Below, in pieces: positions 1 to 8,358 of a DNA stretch of 64,000 bases. The position numbers and the translations under genes are program-made. The stretch comes from Chitinophaga sp. 180180018-3. Its GTDB lineage: Bacteria > Bacteroidota > Bacteroidia > Chitinophagales > Chitinophagaceae. Numbering within the stretch: the first letter of the stretch is position 1; every line of letters begins with the position of its first letter. Location: positions 2,542,001 through 2,606,000 of the forward strand of contig NZ_CP140772.1 of assembly GCF_037893185.1 (NCBI RefSeq), given 5' to 3'. Below the pieces are notes generated by a model that searched no databases, was not told where the DNA came from, and saw nothing but the letters and a program-made list of their open reading frames with translations.

Positions 1-287
1 TCCAGCATCTCTTTCTCGAAAAGCATCTGGGTAAGGTTCAGGCGCTTCAGGGCATCCTGTTGCATCACCTGTACTACGGAAGCGGGAAAGTAAGTGCGTA
101 TATCGCCCAGCCAGCGGCTCACATTGGGCGACGAAGGGCCCAGGCCTCCCTGGCGGGTGGTATCATATAGTGCTTCCAGCGTTTTATCTAACTGCAGGTC
201 GGCCTTATCTAATGTATAAGCAGTACCGTCGTGCTGAGCTCCTCCGAGGATGAGCCGCCACCTGCGGATCATTTCTTCATGCTCCAT
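1..287 (-). CDS. VWA-cluster protein, N-terminal part only (runs off left edge)
   Basis: The reading frame opens with ATG at 287 on the minus strand and stays open to position 1, giving about 95 residues that start MEHEEMIRRWRLILGGAQHD. The start overlaps the end of the DUF5682 gene by 11 bases, so the two are probably translationally coupled. The visible part is helical and charged and carries no catalytic motif. In other genomes the gene in this place after SWIM, DUF5691, MoxR and DUF5682 encodes a von Willebrand factor A protein that pairs with the MoxR ATPase. The VWA call rests on that gene order, because the MIDAS motif would lie outside the window. Confidence 0.6.
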   Translation of the reverse strand, partial: MEHEEMIRRWRLILGGAQHDGTAYTLDKADLQLDKTLEALYDTTRQGGLGPSSPNVSRWLGDIRTYFPASVVQVMQQDALKRLNLTQMLFEKEML

Positions 288-3200
288 CACTCGATGATTT
301 AAAGTCAGCCAATCCGAGCAGTTGCATGACAACCGGGATTCCCCTGTTGCCGCGTTCACCGTCGATGTTGTCAGGGGCTGCCACCCGGATACCGGTACTG
401 GCGCCGCGATGCTTTACTTTATCTCCCAGTTTTTTCCGTTCCGGGGCGGTAAAGTTAGAAAAGGTGCGGCGTAATAACGGTAATACCTGTATGAAAATAT
501 CATTTTCCAGTTCACCTGCCCAGTTATATACCATGTTCCAGAGTTCTTCATCGAGCAGGAGCAGGGTGCCGCTACCGCGCAGAAAGCCTTCCAGCCAGGC
601 GGCGGCCGAAGCCGGCGGGTTGGCAACGGACATGGATACACTGAAAGTCCGGGCCAGGGTATTGCCGTCGATTGCTTTGGTGTCGAACAGGAGCCTGGTA
701 GCATATCCGGCGATCATCGGGGCCGAGTGGCTGTTACCGGAAATACTTTTCAGCGTTGCCTGCCAGGCGGCAGCCAGGTCAGGAACCTGCAACAGGCCGA
801 TGGCATCGTTCATGGCAAAGAACAGGTCGAGCAGCGGGAGGGCGGCATCGTCGGCAATGGCCGTACAGGCGGAAGGTAAACTGATACAGATGCGGCCTAT
901 CATGCTTTCCGTAATACTATTTACCAGCGCAGCATCCGTTTTACGGACGTTTCCATACCGGCTGATATTGACGAGGGAAGGGATGACCTCCATCAGCTGA
1001 AGCACATCGCCCGAAGCAGCAGCCAGGTTATTGATCCGTTGTATCAGCACATCTACAACGGCCGGTAGCTCGGCAGGAATGGCCGATTCCAGCATGCTGC
1101 AAACCTGCGGCAGGGTAGTCGTATTTTGGGCGGTATGGGTCACGTAGCGGGAGGCAGCTTCCCCGACAGTATTTCCCCAGTTGCCTTTTTCTATAATATC
1201 TATTGAGTAAGATGGATCCCATTGCAGTCGCCACTGCTCCTTGAAAGTCCCCTTGCCGGATACTTCGAACCGCTGCCCCCAGTTGATGCCCAGGAGTTGC
1301 AGGCGGTGCAGGAAAATACTTCGGTCGAGGTCCGTATCCTTTCGGAGGTCGAGGGTATAATCCTTGAAATCCGCCGTTTGCGGCAGGCGTAGTTTTTTCT
1401 GCAGCCGGGTAATGTCGGCCTGCAGTGGGGGAATGGGCACCTCCGATGGTACGGAGCCGATCTTGTTGCGTACAATCAGCTCGTCCCTTATCAGCTGCAT
1501 CAGGATGCTTTCGCCATTACACAATACAGCGAGGGTAGCTTCATTGAGTTCCTCCAGGCCGGGGCGGGAAAAGTGCCGCAGCGAGGCGAGGGCGTTGGCA
1601 AGACGTACGGCTTCCATGACATGCGCCACCGAAGTGTCCTGTTGCTGCTCCCTGAATAATCGGGCAACCAATGCCATCCAGCGGGTACCATCGTCTTTGG
1701 GATGCTCCCAGATATGTTCGTACCAGCCCGGGGAGGGGATACCGGCGCCGTAGCCGCTTTCATAACTCAGGCGGCTATAGGTCCAGGGAATCCAGGTGCA
1801 TTCCACTTTGGCTTTAGGTAATCCTTTCAGCAGGTCGTTGTCTTCTTTTTGTTTGGGCATTTCCTGTAAGGCCGGGGCATGCCAGGCGCCACATATTACC
1901 GCAATGCGCTGGAACATTTCCTTTTCAGCCTGCCGGATGCATTTCCGCATCCATGCCTCCCGGAGTTTTTCGCGCCGGCTTTCGCGACGGGGGAGTTCCT
2001 CCCGGAGTGCTTTCATGGCATCATGCACGGCGTCAAAAACCTGTTCCTGATCCTGGCGGTATTCAAACATATGTTCCCACCATCGCTCTCCATCGTCGTA
2101 ACCAGCGGCCTCAGCAAGATGGGAAATAGGGTCCTGATAAGCGAACTGTGCCTCAACAGGGAGCGTTTCGGCAATTTCTTTTTCATTTTCAGCTGCAGAA
2201 AGGTAAAATGCGAGACTGTTTAATGATTTATTTGAATAAAATGCTTCTTTATTATTGACAATCAGATTATTATAGTCTTTTGATGGAAAAGAAGGCATTT
2301 TCGGAGAAAAACCCTGACAAAAGTGCATTTTCCGATCGTCCGGAAGGCTGTTTTTTCTTAATGAAATAATTGAATAGATATCATTTATTGAATTGATAAT
2401 CTTTTTGTTATTATCTATTTCATTTTGTGTTGAAATAGATGAGTGAATTCCATTTATTTCCACCTTTTTGCTATCAGATCCTGTAGAGCTTGCTTGAATT
2501 GTCATATTGGTTCTTTTTTCAGAGAACCAGTCATTTTGATCGATATTCGCGTGTTTTTCGGACAATATTGCAGTTTTACTTCTCCAGGTTGAAGATTTAC
2601 TTCCGGCAGATTTTTGAGTATTTTCCTGTCGTTCACTGTCCGGTTGATCCGTAATAAATGATGTATTTCCATCATGTGTTTCGCGGATTTCAGCGATGAA
2701 AGGTTCACTTTTTAACCTGCTTTTTTCATGATGAGAGCCGCAACATTTTCCAAAATGATCCGTGAAAGATAATGTGTTTTTATCATATGTTTGACAGATT
2801 TCAGAGAGGAATGTTTCACTTTTTGACCCGCTTTTTTCATGATGAGGAAGGCAAAATTTTTCATCAGGATCTATTGGAGATGATGAATTTTTATCATTTG
2901 TTTCGCGAATTTCGGGGGTTAAAATTTCACTTTTTGACCTGCTTTTTTCATGATGAGGAAGGCAAAATTTTTCATCAGGACCTATTGGAGATGATGTATT
3001 TTCATCATGTGTTTCGCGAATTTCGGGGATTAAAGTTTCACTTTTTGACCCGCTTTTTTCATGACGAGGGAGGCAACATTTCTCATCAGGGCCCATGAGA
3101 AATAATTTATTCTCATCATATGTTTCGCAAATTTCAGGAATGAAAATTTCACTTCTTAACTTGCTTTTTTCATGATCCGGAGGACAACATTTTTCGCAAA

Positions 3201-3963
3201 GTAATCCTGTTGGGAATGGTATATCTTGTAAATAGTCCTGCCGATTTTTTAACAGGCCGGAATTTTCGTTACTTTTTTTATTATCGGGAGATGGGAAGAT
3301 GATAGGTTGATCCTCACGGGGATCGTTGCCAAAAGGTCCCGGGTGATTGCGGGTGAACCTCATCTGGCTGTTTTGAAGGCCCTGTGAAGGGCCTGCTGCC
3401 TGATTATTATTCAGGTGCTCCTTCCCGGAGGTACCTCCCTTCTCCGTATTAGCTACGCCGGTTGCCGCCCACCGGAATTGATTACCATTCAGGTGCTCCT
3501 CCCCGGAGATACCTCCCTTCTCCGTATTAGCTACGCCAGTTGCCGCCCACCGGAATTGGCTATCATTCAGGTGCTCCTTCCCGTCCTCCCCGGACGTATT
3601 CCCATTCTCCGTATCCGCCGCCGCTTTGGCCTCAGCTTCGTTATCTAATCCGAATACATGTGCCAGCGGAAGATCCATAAACCTGGCATGTATGTTATGC
3701 TCCCGGGCATACAGCATTGCCTGCCACTCCGGCGAAAAAGCTGCAAACGGATAAAAACAGGCCTTCTGCGGACTATCAGGCTGGTACGCAAGAATCGCCA
3801 CCGGTGGCTGCAGATCTGCGTGCCCCGCCCATTGAATCAACCCATCGGCTTCCGGCGGACCTTCAATCAGCACTATATCCGGCTGCAGCTGTTCCAGGAA
3901 TGCTCTTACATTCCTCGCCGACCCCGGGCCATGGTGCCGTATACCTAAAATATGTACAGACAT
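277..3963 (-). CDS. DUF5682 family protein with large repeat-containing insert
   Basis: The protein has 1228 residues. The N-terminal 100 residues (start MSVHILGIRHHGPGSARNV, then VLIEGPPEA) and the motif VICGAWHAPAL after the insert are typical of DUF5682 proteins, which I take to be distantly related to the TraB/ChaN/EreA-like fold; that relationship is from memory. Residues from about 115 to about 600 form an insert not expected in the family. It is AT-rich at the DNA level, hydrophilic, and made partly of in-frame repeats of 26 and 37 residues. After it the conserved helical part resumes up to the C-terminus. The gene lies 77 bases downstream of the MoxR ATPase gene and overlaps the next gene. 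Function is unknown; the cassette suggests a MoxR-VWA-controlled system. Confidence 0.85.
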   Translation of the reverse strand: MSVHILGIRHHGPGSARNVRAFLEQLQPDIVLIEGPPEADGLIQWAGHADLQPPVAILAYQPDSPQKACFYPFAAFSPEWQAMLYAREHNIHARFMDLPLAHVFGLDNEAEAKAAADTENGNTSGEDGKEHLNDSQFRWAATGVANTEKGGISGEEHLNGNQFRWAATGVANTEKGGTSGKEHLNNNQAAGPSQGLQNSQMRFTRNHPGPFGNDPREDQPIIFPSPDNKKSNENSGLLKNRQDYLQDIPFPTGLLCEKCCPPDHEKSKLRSEIFIPEICETYDENKLFLMGPDEKCCLPRHEKSGSKSETLIPEIRETHDENTSSPIGPDEKFCLPHHEKSRSKSEILTPEIRETNDKNSSSPIDPDEKFCLPHHEKSGSKSETFLSEICQTYDKNTLSFTDHFGKCCGSHHEKSRLKSEPFIAEIRETHDGNTSFITDQPDSERQENTQKSAGSKSSTWRSKTAILSEKHANIDQNDWFSEKRTNMTIQASSTGSDSKKVEINGIHSSISTQNEIDNNKKIINSINDIYSIISLRKNSLPDDRKMHFCQGFSPKMPSFPSKDYNNLIVNNKEAFYSNKSLNSLAFYLSAAENEKEIAETLPVEAQFAYQDPISHLAEAAGYDDGERWWEHMFEYRQDQEQVFDAVHDAMKALREELPRRESRREKLREAWMRKCIRQAEKEMFQRIAVICGAWHAPALQEMPKQKEDNDLLKGLPKAKVECTWIPWTYSRLSYESGYGAGIPSPGWYEHIWEHPKDDGTRWMALVARLFREQQQDTSVAHVMEAVRLANALASLRHFSRPGLEELNEATLAVLCNGESILMQLIRDELIVRNKIGSVPSEVPIPPLQADITRLQKKLRLPQTADFKDYTLDLRKDTDLDRSIFLHRLQLLGINWGQRFEVSGKGTFKEQWRLQWDPSYSIDIIEKGNWGNTVGEAASRYVTHTAQNTTTLPQVCSMLESAIPAELPAVVDVLIQRINNLAAASGDVLQLMEVIPSLVNISRYGNVRKTDAALVNSITESMIGRICISLPSACTAIADDAALPLLDLFFAMNDAIGLLQVPDLAAAWQATLKSISGNSHSAPMIAGYATRLLFDTKAIDGNTLARTFSVSMSVANPPASAAAWLEGFLRGSGTLLLLDEELWNMVYNWAGELENDIFIQVLPLLRRTFSNFTAPERKKLGDKVKHRGASTGIRVAAPDNIDGERGNRGIPVVMQLLGLADFKSSSDGA
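2641..3195 (-). repeat. Five in-frame 111-bp repeats inside the DUF5682 gene
   Basis: The plus-strand motif GCTTTTTTCATGAT or a close variant recurs at 2719, 2830, 2941, 3052 and 3163, an exact 111-bp period. Each unit encodes 37 residues with the pattern C-(C/x)-x4-HEKS, then (L/K)SE, then EI(R/C)(E/Q)T and an acidic D(E/K/G)N stretch. Unit boundaries are approximate. The period is a multiple of three, so copy number changes keep the frame. The composition is clearly more AT-rich than the enzyme parts on either side. Confidence 0.9.
3412..3625 (-). repeat. 78-bp in-frame tandem repeat, about 2.6 copies, in the DUF5682 gene
   Basis: CAGGTGCTCC recurs at 3412, 3490 and 3568, a 78-bp period. 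The encoded unit of 26 residues contains HLN(G/D)(N/S)QFRWAATGV followed by ANTEKGG. It is GC-richer than the 111-bp repeat further along the same insert, so the insert holds two unrelated repeat families. Confidence 0.85.
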
Positions 3964-4040
3964 AAATCTCTCTTTATCATAAAAACAATCCGGCTGCTAA
4001 CACCGCCTTTCTCTCGTTCTCAATTCCACATTCCTCATCC

Positions 4041-5120
4041 TTAATTCAAATCACGGCAGGCCCTGTACACATCTTTCCAGTCTTCCCGTGTTTTCACTAC
4101 CGTTTCCAGATATTCCTGCCAAACCAGTTTATCCTGAACCGGATCTTTAACTACTGCGCCCACAATACCTGCCGCCAGATCCGCTGCATTCAAAGTACCA
4201 TCGCCGAAGTAGGCCGCCAGCGCCAGTCCATTGTTTACTACCGATATTGCTTCTGCCGTACTGAGGGTACCACCGGGCGATTTCAGTTTGGTTTTGCCAT
4301 CCAGGGTAACGCCATTACGGAGCTCGCGGAATATGGTAACGATACGGCGGATCTCTTCCAGTGCAGGCTTCTCTGCCGGGAGCTCCATTACTTTTTCGAA
4401 ACTTTCCACCCTTCTTCTTACGATATCAATTTCTTCCTCCATAGAATCCGGAACCGGGAGGATCACCGTATTAAAGCGGCGTTTCAAAGCGCTCGACAGT
4501 TCGTTGACGCCCTTATCACGATTATTGGCCGTGGCAATTACGTTGAACCCTTTGCTGGCTTGTACTTCCGTGTTCAGCTCCGGAACTGGCAGCGTTTTCT
4601 CCGACAGGATGGTGATCAGGGTATCCTGTACATCGGCACCGATACGGGTCAGCTCTTCTATACGTGCCAGTTTGCCTTCTTTCATGGCCCGCATCACCGG
4701 AGTTTCCACGAGTGCCTGTTGGGAAGGGCCTTCTGCAAGAAGACGCGCATAGTTCCATCCGTACCGGATGCTCTCTTCACTGGTACCGGCAGTTCCCTGT
4801 ATAATCAGGGTAGAGTCGCCGCTGATAGCAGCAGCCAGGTGCTCGCTTACCCAGCTTTTAGCAGTACCGGGCAGCCCGTACAGCAACAGGGCCCTGTCGG
4901 TAGCCAGCGTAGCTACAGCAATTTCCATCAGCCGCCTGCTGCCTATATATTTAGGAGTTACTTCAAATCCGTTTTTCAGTTTTCCGCCTATCAGGTAGGT
5001 GACAACCGATTGGGGCGACAACTGCCAGTTAAAAGGACGTTTCTCCTGGTCCTGTTTTTTCAACTCCTCGAGTTCCTGCGCGTACAGTTGTTCGGCGTGA
5101 TAACGTAAAATGTCTGACAT
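4041..5120 (-). CDS. MoxR-type AAA+ ATPase of the DUF5682 cassette
   Basis: This 359-residue protein is an AAA+ ATPase. Walker A is GLPGTAKS at residues 82-89, the Walker B-like segment is LARIEELTRI at 151-160 with the acidic pair at 155-156, sensor 1 is VIATANN near 194-200, and an ALKRRF arginine-finger segment follows at 211-216. The short core with a C-terminal helical lid matches the MoxR branch, whose members act as chaperone-like remodellers with VWA partners. It sits between the DUF5691 gene (25 bases upstream) and the DUF5682 gene, so it is the probable motor of the five-gene system. Confidence 0.9.
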   Translation of the reverse strand: MSDILRYHAEQLYAQELEELKKQDQEKRPFNWQLSPQSVVTYLIGGKLKNGFEVTPKYIGSRRLMEIAVATLATDRALLLYGLPGTAKSWVSEHLAAAISGDSTLIIQGTAGTSEESIRYGWNYARLLAEGPSQQALVETPVMRAMKEGKLARIEELTRIGADVQDTLITILSEKTLPVPELNTEVQASKGFNVIATANNRDKGVNELSSALKRRFNTVILPVPDSMEEEIDIVRRRVESFEKVMELPAEKPALEEIRRIVTIFRELRNGVTLDGKTKLKSPGGTLSTAEAISVVNNGLALAAYFGDGTLNAADLAAGIVGAVVKDPVQDKLVWQEYLETVVKTREDWKDVYRACRDLN

Positions 5121-5144
5121 GGTATGACAATTAAGCGGTTTGTG

Positions 5145-6599
5145 TTAAAGTGATTGAATCTGACTTTTGGCTTGCAGCAGCTTGCCAAGATGTACTTTGA
5201 TATTGTTCCAGTAGCCGGTATGATAGGAAGCTGTTGGCGCTATTTCATCCAGTTTAGCCATAATGCCCACTGGTATCTGCCGGATAACATTACTCATGAA
5301 TTGCTGGTTATAGGAATAAGGCTGCGTGGCCGCATACTTCAATATACGTTCACATAGCGGAAGGCTCCATTCATCTTCAATGGCTGCAACATACCCGATA
5401 ACGGCCGCCGGATCCTGGTCGAAGCTGACTTCGGCAAAATGCTGTTGCAGGTCGGGGGGAAGTATGGGAATCAGCTCTATATAAAAGGTGCTACTCTCCA
5501 GCATAAACGACAACGCCCTTTGTTTATCTTCAAACCAGGTGATAGCCAGCACCAGCGCGGGAACAAATGGCTGCAGTACCTTGTCGAACAGGAACAGGCG
5601 TATCATTTCCCGGGTATTTTTCCCGAAGTATTTTTCCCAGCGGGAGGGATGTACGAAACTGAAAAGCTGATAGAGTATATGCGTTTCGTCGGATATCTTA
5701 CTATCGCTGCTGAGCTTTTCAATACCGCTGCGGAAAACGTCTTCATTAATATTTTCTGGTAAGGATAGATGTATGTTACCATCGGCATCTACCTGAACGG
5801 AGGATTCCAGTACCTGCCAGTAAAGCTCATGCAGGGAAGAGCCGGGAATCTTTTTAAGCAGTTGCACCGCAGTTTCCCTGACCTGTTTGCTTTTATCGTT
5901 CAGTAAGTACTCCAGCCATTCCAGGTCTTCCGGATCGGCAGGCTGACCAAATACGCTCAGCAATTCTGCCCTCACGGAGGCACTTTCCTTAGCCCAGGTT
6001 TGTTGCAGCCAGCTGCGGGCGGCGGGCGGATCGGAGGCCCGTAGCTCCTTTAGTGCCTCCACCCGCTGGGCGGTAGCACCGTTCTGCCACCGTTCTTCGA
6101 GGGATTCTGCTACCCTGGAGAAATTCCAGTCGGGGTTGAGTTGTCCCAGCCATTCTGCCCGGTAGCCACCCGCTGCAGCAATGAATGTGCGAAGGGATTT
6201 GTTCCGCCAGCCACGGTCCAGCATCACCGGCAGAATGTCCGGCTGCATCAGGAAGCCTTTCTGCGTGCAGTATTCCAGCCACAGCTGCAGCAACTGAATA
6301 CTGTCTGTATCCAATACCTGTTGCAGCACGCGATTGGCGGCGGGGGAGCAATAAGGTTTGGTCTCTGGCCGGCAGACGGCCAGTGGCGCGGCATTCGCTT
6401 TCACTGGCTGGGTACCGCTCTGGCGGAAATTATATATAAGAGAAGCCAGTTGCAAAAAATGCTCTTCCCGATCGCTGGCAGTAGCGGCGGAGATATTGTC
6501 TGCGGCCTGTTGCAGCACGTTACTTAGCGTACCTGCATCCGCAACTTTTTTACCGGTTCCTAATAATGCTGAATTGATGATGTTGGCCCACTGCTCCAT
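5145..6599 (-). CDS. DUF5691 family protein
   Basis: A 484-residue soluble protein beginning MEQWANIINSALLGTGKK. It is almost entirely helical and contains a HEAT-repeat-like stretch around residues 225-250 (LEWLEYLLNDKSKQVRETAV). No catalytic motif, signal peptide or membrane segment is visible. Its start codon shares one base with the stop of the SWIM gene, which indicates coupling. The family is recognised mainly from its fixed position between SWIM and MoxR genes in several phyla. A scaffold or adaptor role for the ATPase is an inference only. Confidence 0.8.
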   Translation of the reverse strand: MEQWANIINSALLGTGKKVADAGTLSNVLQQAADNISAATASDREEHFLQLASLIYNFRQSGTQPVKANAAPLAVCRPETKPYCSPAANRVLQQVLDTDSIQLLQLWLEYCTQKGFLMQPDILPVMLDRGWRNKSLRTFIAAAGGYRAEWLGQLNPDWNFSRVAESLEERWQNGATAQRVEALKELRASDPPAARSWLQQTWAKESASVRAELLSVFGQPADPEDLEWLEYLLNDKSKQVRETAVQLLKKIPGSSLHELYWQVLESSVQVDADGNIHLSLPENINEDVFRSGIEKLSSDSKISDETHILYQLFSFVHPSRWEKYFGKNTREMIRLFLFDKVLQPFVPALVLAITWFEDKQRALSFMLESSTFYIELIPILPPDLQQHFAEVSFDQDPAAVIGYVAAIEDEWSLPLCERILKYAATQPYSYNQQFMSNVIRQIPVGIMAKLDEIAPTASYHTGYWNNIKVHLGKLLQAKSQIQSL

Positions 6600-7933
6600 T
6601 ATAGTATTTTATATTCCTGGTTGTGCCATACTCCCAGTGGTTCATATTGCATTTCCTTTCCGGTTACAGCCATGGGCAGCGGTTGCCCGCCACTGAGCGC
6701 CAGCAGCTTCCAGATTTGCTGAAAAGTTTTCCGCACCGGCATCATGTGTTGATGGCTGTCTTGCAGCCACCATTGTTCCTGGTACCATACCGGTGTCAGT
6801 GAAGCGATGGTATACAGCTGGTCGCCATATATGGGCAATACTTCACTGATGGCGGTTTGCGCTTCCACGACTTCCTGCCAGCCGTGAAGGCCATGGAAGC
6901 TATGGCGGGCCGGCACAATTGTTTGTTGTTTGATGATGGCGCGCAACGGAGCTGCTGAAGGATAAAACACCAGCTCGGCATTAATAGCGGTTCCGGGAGT
7001 CAGCGGCTGGGTGATATTGCTCTGGCCCCGCACATAAAACTGTAGTATCAGCGCAGTTTTGCCGGTGTTGGTACCATACAGCCAGTAACGGTCTACTACC
7101 AGTTTGTCTTCTTCGGAAGTTTGTTTGCCGAGGATCTGCCAGGTATCCGTAATGCCTGTTTGCTCCTTTAATTCTTCCTGCGACCGGGAGAAGCCAATCA
7201 GTCCGCGTATATCCTGTTGCAGGGCTCCGGGCAGTTGTTCAATCCGCTGATATCCCTGTATCACGAGGTAAATGCGGATCAGCTGATTGACGAAAACAGA
7301 CTGCCAGCCTTCATGGAAGTAGCTGATGTCGCCCAGTTCGCGCAGCATGGCAGCCAGGCCGGGAGCCTGAGCATCTACCATACGCCGTATCATATTTTCA
7401 AAGAAGGAATTGTCTTTTTCCGGAACATCCATGATACCGCTTCGCACCAGGTCTTTTATCCAGCGCACCAGATCTGCAGCACCGTCGGCTACTTTTTGTT
7501 GCCGGGCCTGTTGCCGCTTTGCCTGGGCGGCTGTATCCACTGTTTTTTCACCGGCAGCTGCCTGCGTGCTTTTCTTTTCTTCTTTTTCGGTGCGCTTCGA
7601 CAGCCATTCACTCACCCAGTCGGGCGGGGTTTCCGAAGGAAACGAATCAGGCTGACGGGAATACAGCAATAGCAGTCCGAGTCCGTGTTTACAGGGAAAT
7701 TTACGGCTAGGGCAACTGCATTTGAAGGCAGTATTGACGGTATCTATCTGGGTCCGGTACGGTTTGCTGCCGCTGCCCTGGCATTCGCCCCAGAGGGCAT
7801 TTTCGCTGACACCTTTGCTCACCCATTTCGCCGGGTTCGCCAGATCCTTCCCCGATTTCCTCGAAGAATCGTCAGGTGCCATCGCTAGTACTTGTTCGTC
7901 GGATAGGTTCAATGGATTAACGGTTTTGCGCAC
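6599..7933 (-). CDS. SWIM zinc finger protein, first gene of the cassette
   Basis: The 444-residue protein carries a SWIM zinc finger, CxC-x6-CxH, at residues 72-83 (CSCPSRKFPCKH). SWIM fingers bind nucleic acid or protein. The remainder has no recognised catalytic motif. The start is uncertain: GTG at 7933 is only two bases from a 60-bp-arm palindrome, so the ribosome site would fall inside a hairpin. An in-frame TTG at 7912 gives MNLSDEQVLAMAPDD, which starts where I expect relatives to start. It heads the minus-strand operon SWIM, DUF5691, MoxR, DUF5682, VWA. Confidence 0.85.
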   Translation of the reverse strand: MRKTVNPLNLSDEQVLAMAPDDSSRKSGKDLANPAKWVSKGVSENALWGECQGSGSKPYRTQIDTVNTAFKCSCPSRKFPCKHGLGLLLLYSRQPDSFPSETPPDWVSEWLSKRTEKEEKKSTQAAAGEKTVDTAAQAKRQQARQQKVADGAADLVRWIKDLVRSGIMDVPEKDNSFFENMIRRMVDAQAPGLAAMLRELGDISYFHEGWQSVFVNQLIRIYLVIQGYQRIEQLPGALQQDIRGLIGFSRSQEELKEQTGITDTWQILGKQTSEEDKLVVDRYWLYGTNTGKTALILQFYVRGQSNITQPLTPGTAINAELVFYPSAAPLRAIIKQQTIVPARHSFHGLHGWQEVVEAQTAISEVLPIYGDQLYTIASLTPVWYQEQWWLQDSHQHMMPVRKTFQQIWKLLALSGGQPLPMAVTGKEMQYEPLGVWHNQEYKIL

Positions 7934-7935
7934 AA

Positions 7936-8070
7936 ATTAAAGAAGAATTACGAATTAGGAATTACGAATTACGAAATACCCCGGAGACCATAGCGATTGA
8001 TAATATTATCCGCTATGGTCTCCGGGGTATTTCGTAATTCGTAATTCCTAATTCGTAATTCTTCTTTAAT
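7936..8070. repeat. Long palindrome A, 60-bp perfect arms, 15-base centre
   Basis: Left arm 7936-7995 and right arm 8011-8070 are perfect reverse complements. The centre (7996-8010) contains GATAATATTATC, itself a palindrome. The arms consist of an outer purine-rich part with iterated GAATTACGAATTAGGAATTA and an inner part with GGAGACCATAGCG. The inner part resembles the cores of the palindromes at 26501, 31961 and 35437. Unlike those, this one lies between divergent genes and abuts a start codon. The remaining stretch up to 8358 holds no gene and should contain the promoter of the lipoprotein gene. Confidence 0.95.
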
Positions 8071-8358
8071 ACGAGGGCATCATTAGTCATTAAATTGTAA
8101 TGCTGCTAAAACTCTATGGGACATCAATTTGTGGTGGCTGTTCTTTTTAATATCTATTTATTCACTGTTATATTATCACGCCCTGTCATTTTTACTCCAT
8201 AAAAACAGGATAATTTTATCAGATAAGATGTAAAAAGTACTTTTAATAGAGACGATCGTAAAATCCGTAGCACCGTTTTAGTGAACAAGCCCGCATTCCT
8301 TTGTACATGGAGCACTTAACGTATACCCAAACCCAAACCAAAATTCAAACCCACAAAC

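Noticed and set aside
2641..3195. CRISPR array
   Set aside because: The 111-bp units have no unique spacers between short repeats, lie inside a gene and keep its frame.
4005..4040. Degenerate half of a palindromic element (AATTCCACATTCCTCATCC)
   Set aside because: It is only loosely like the purine/pyrimidine arms and has no matching second arm.
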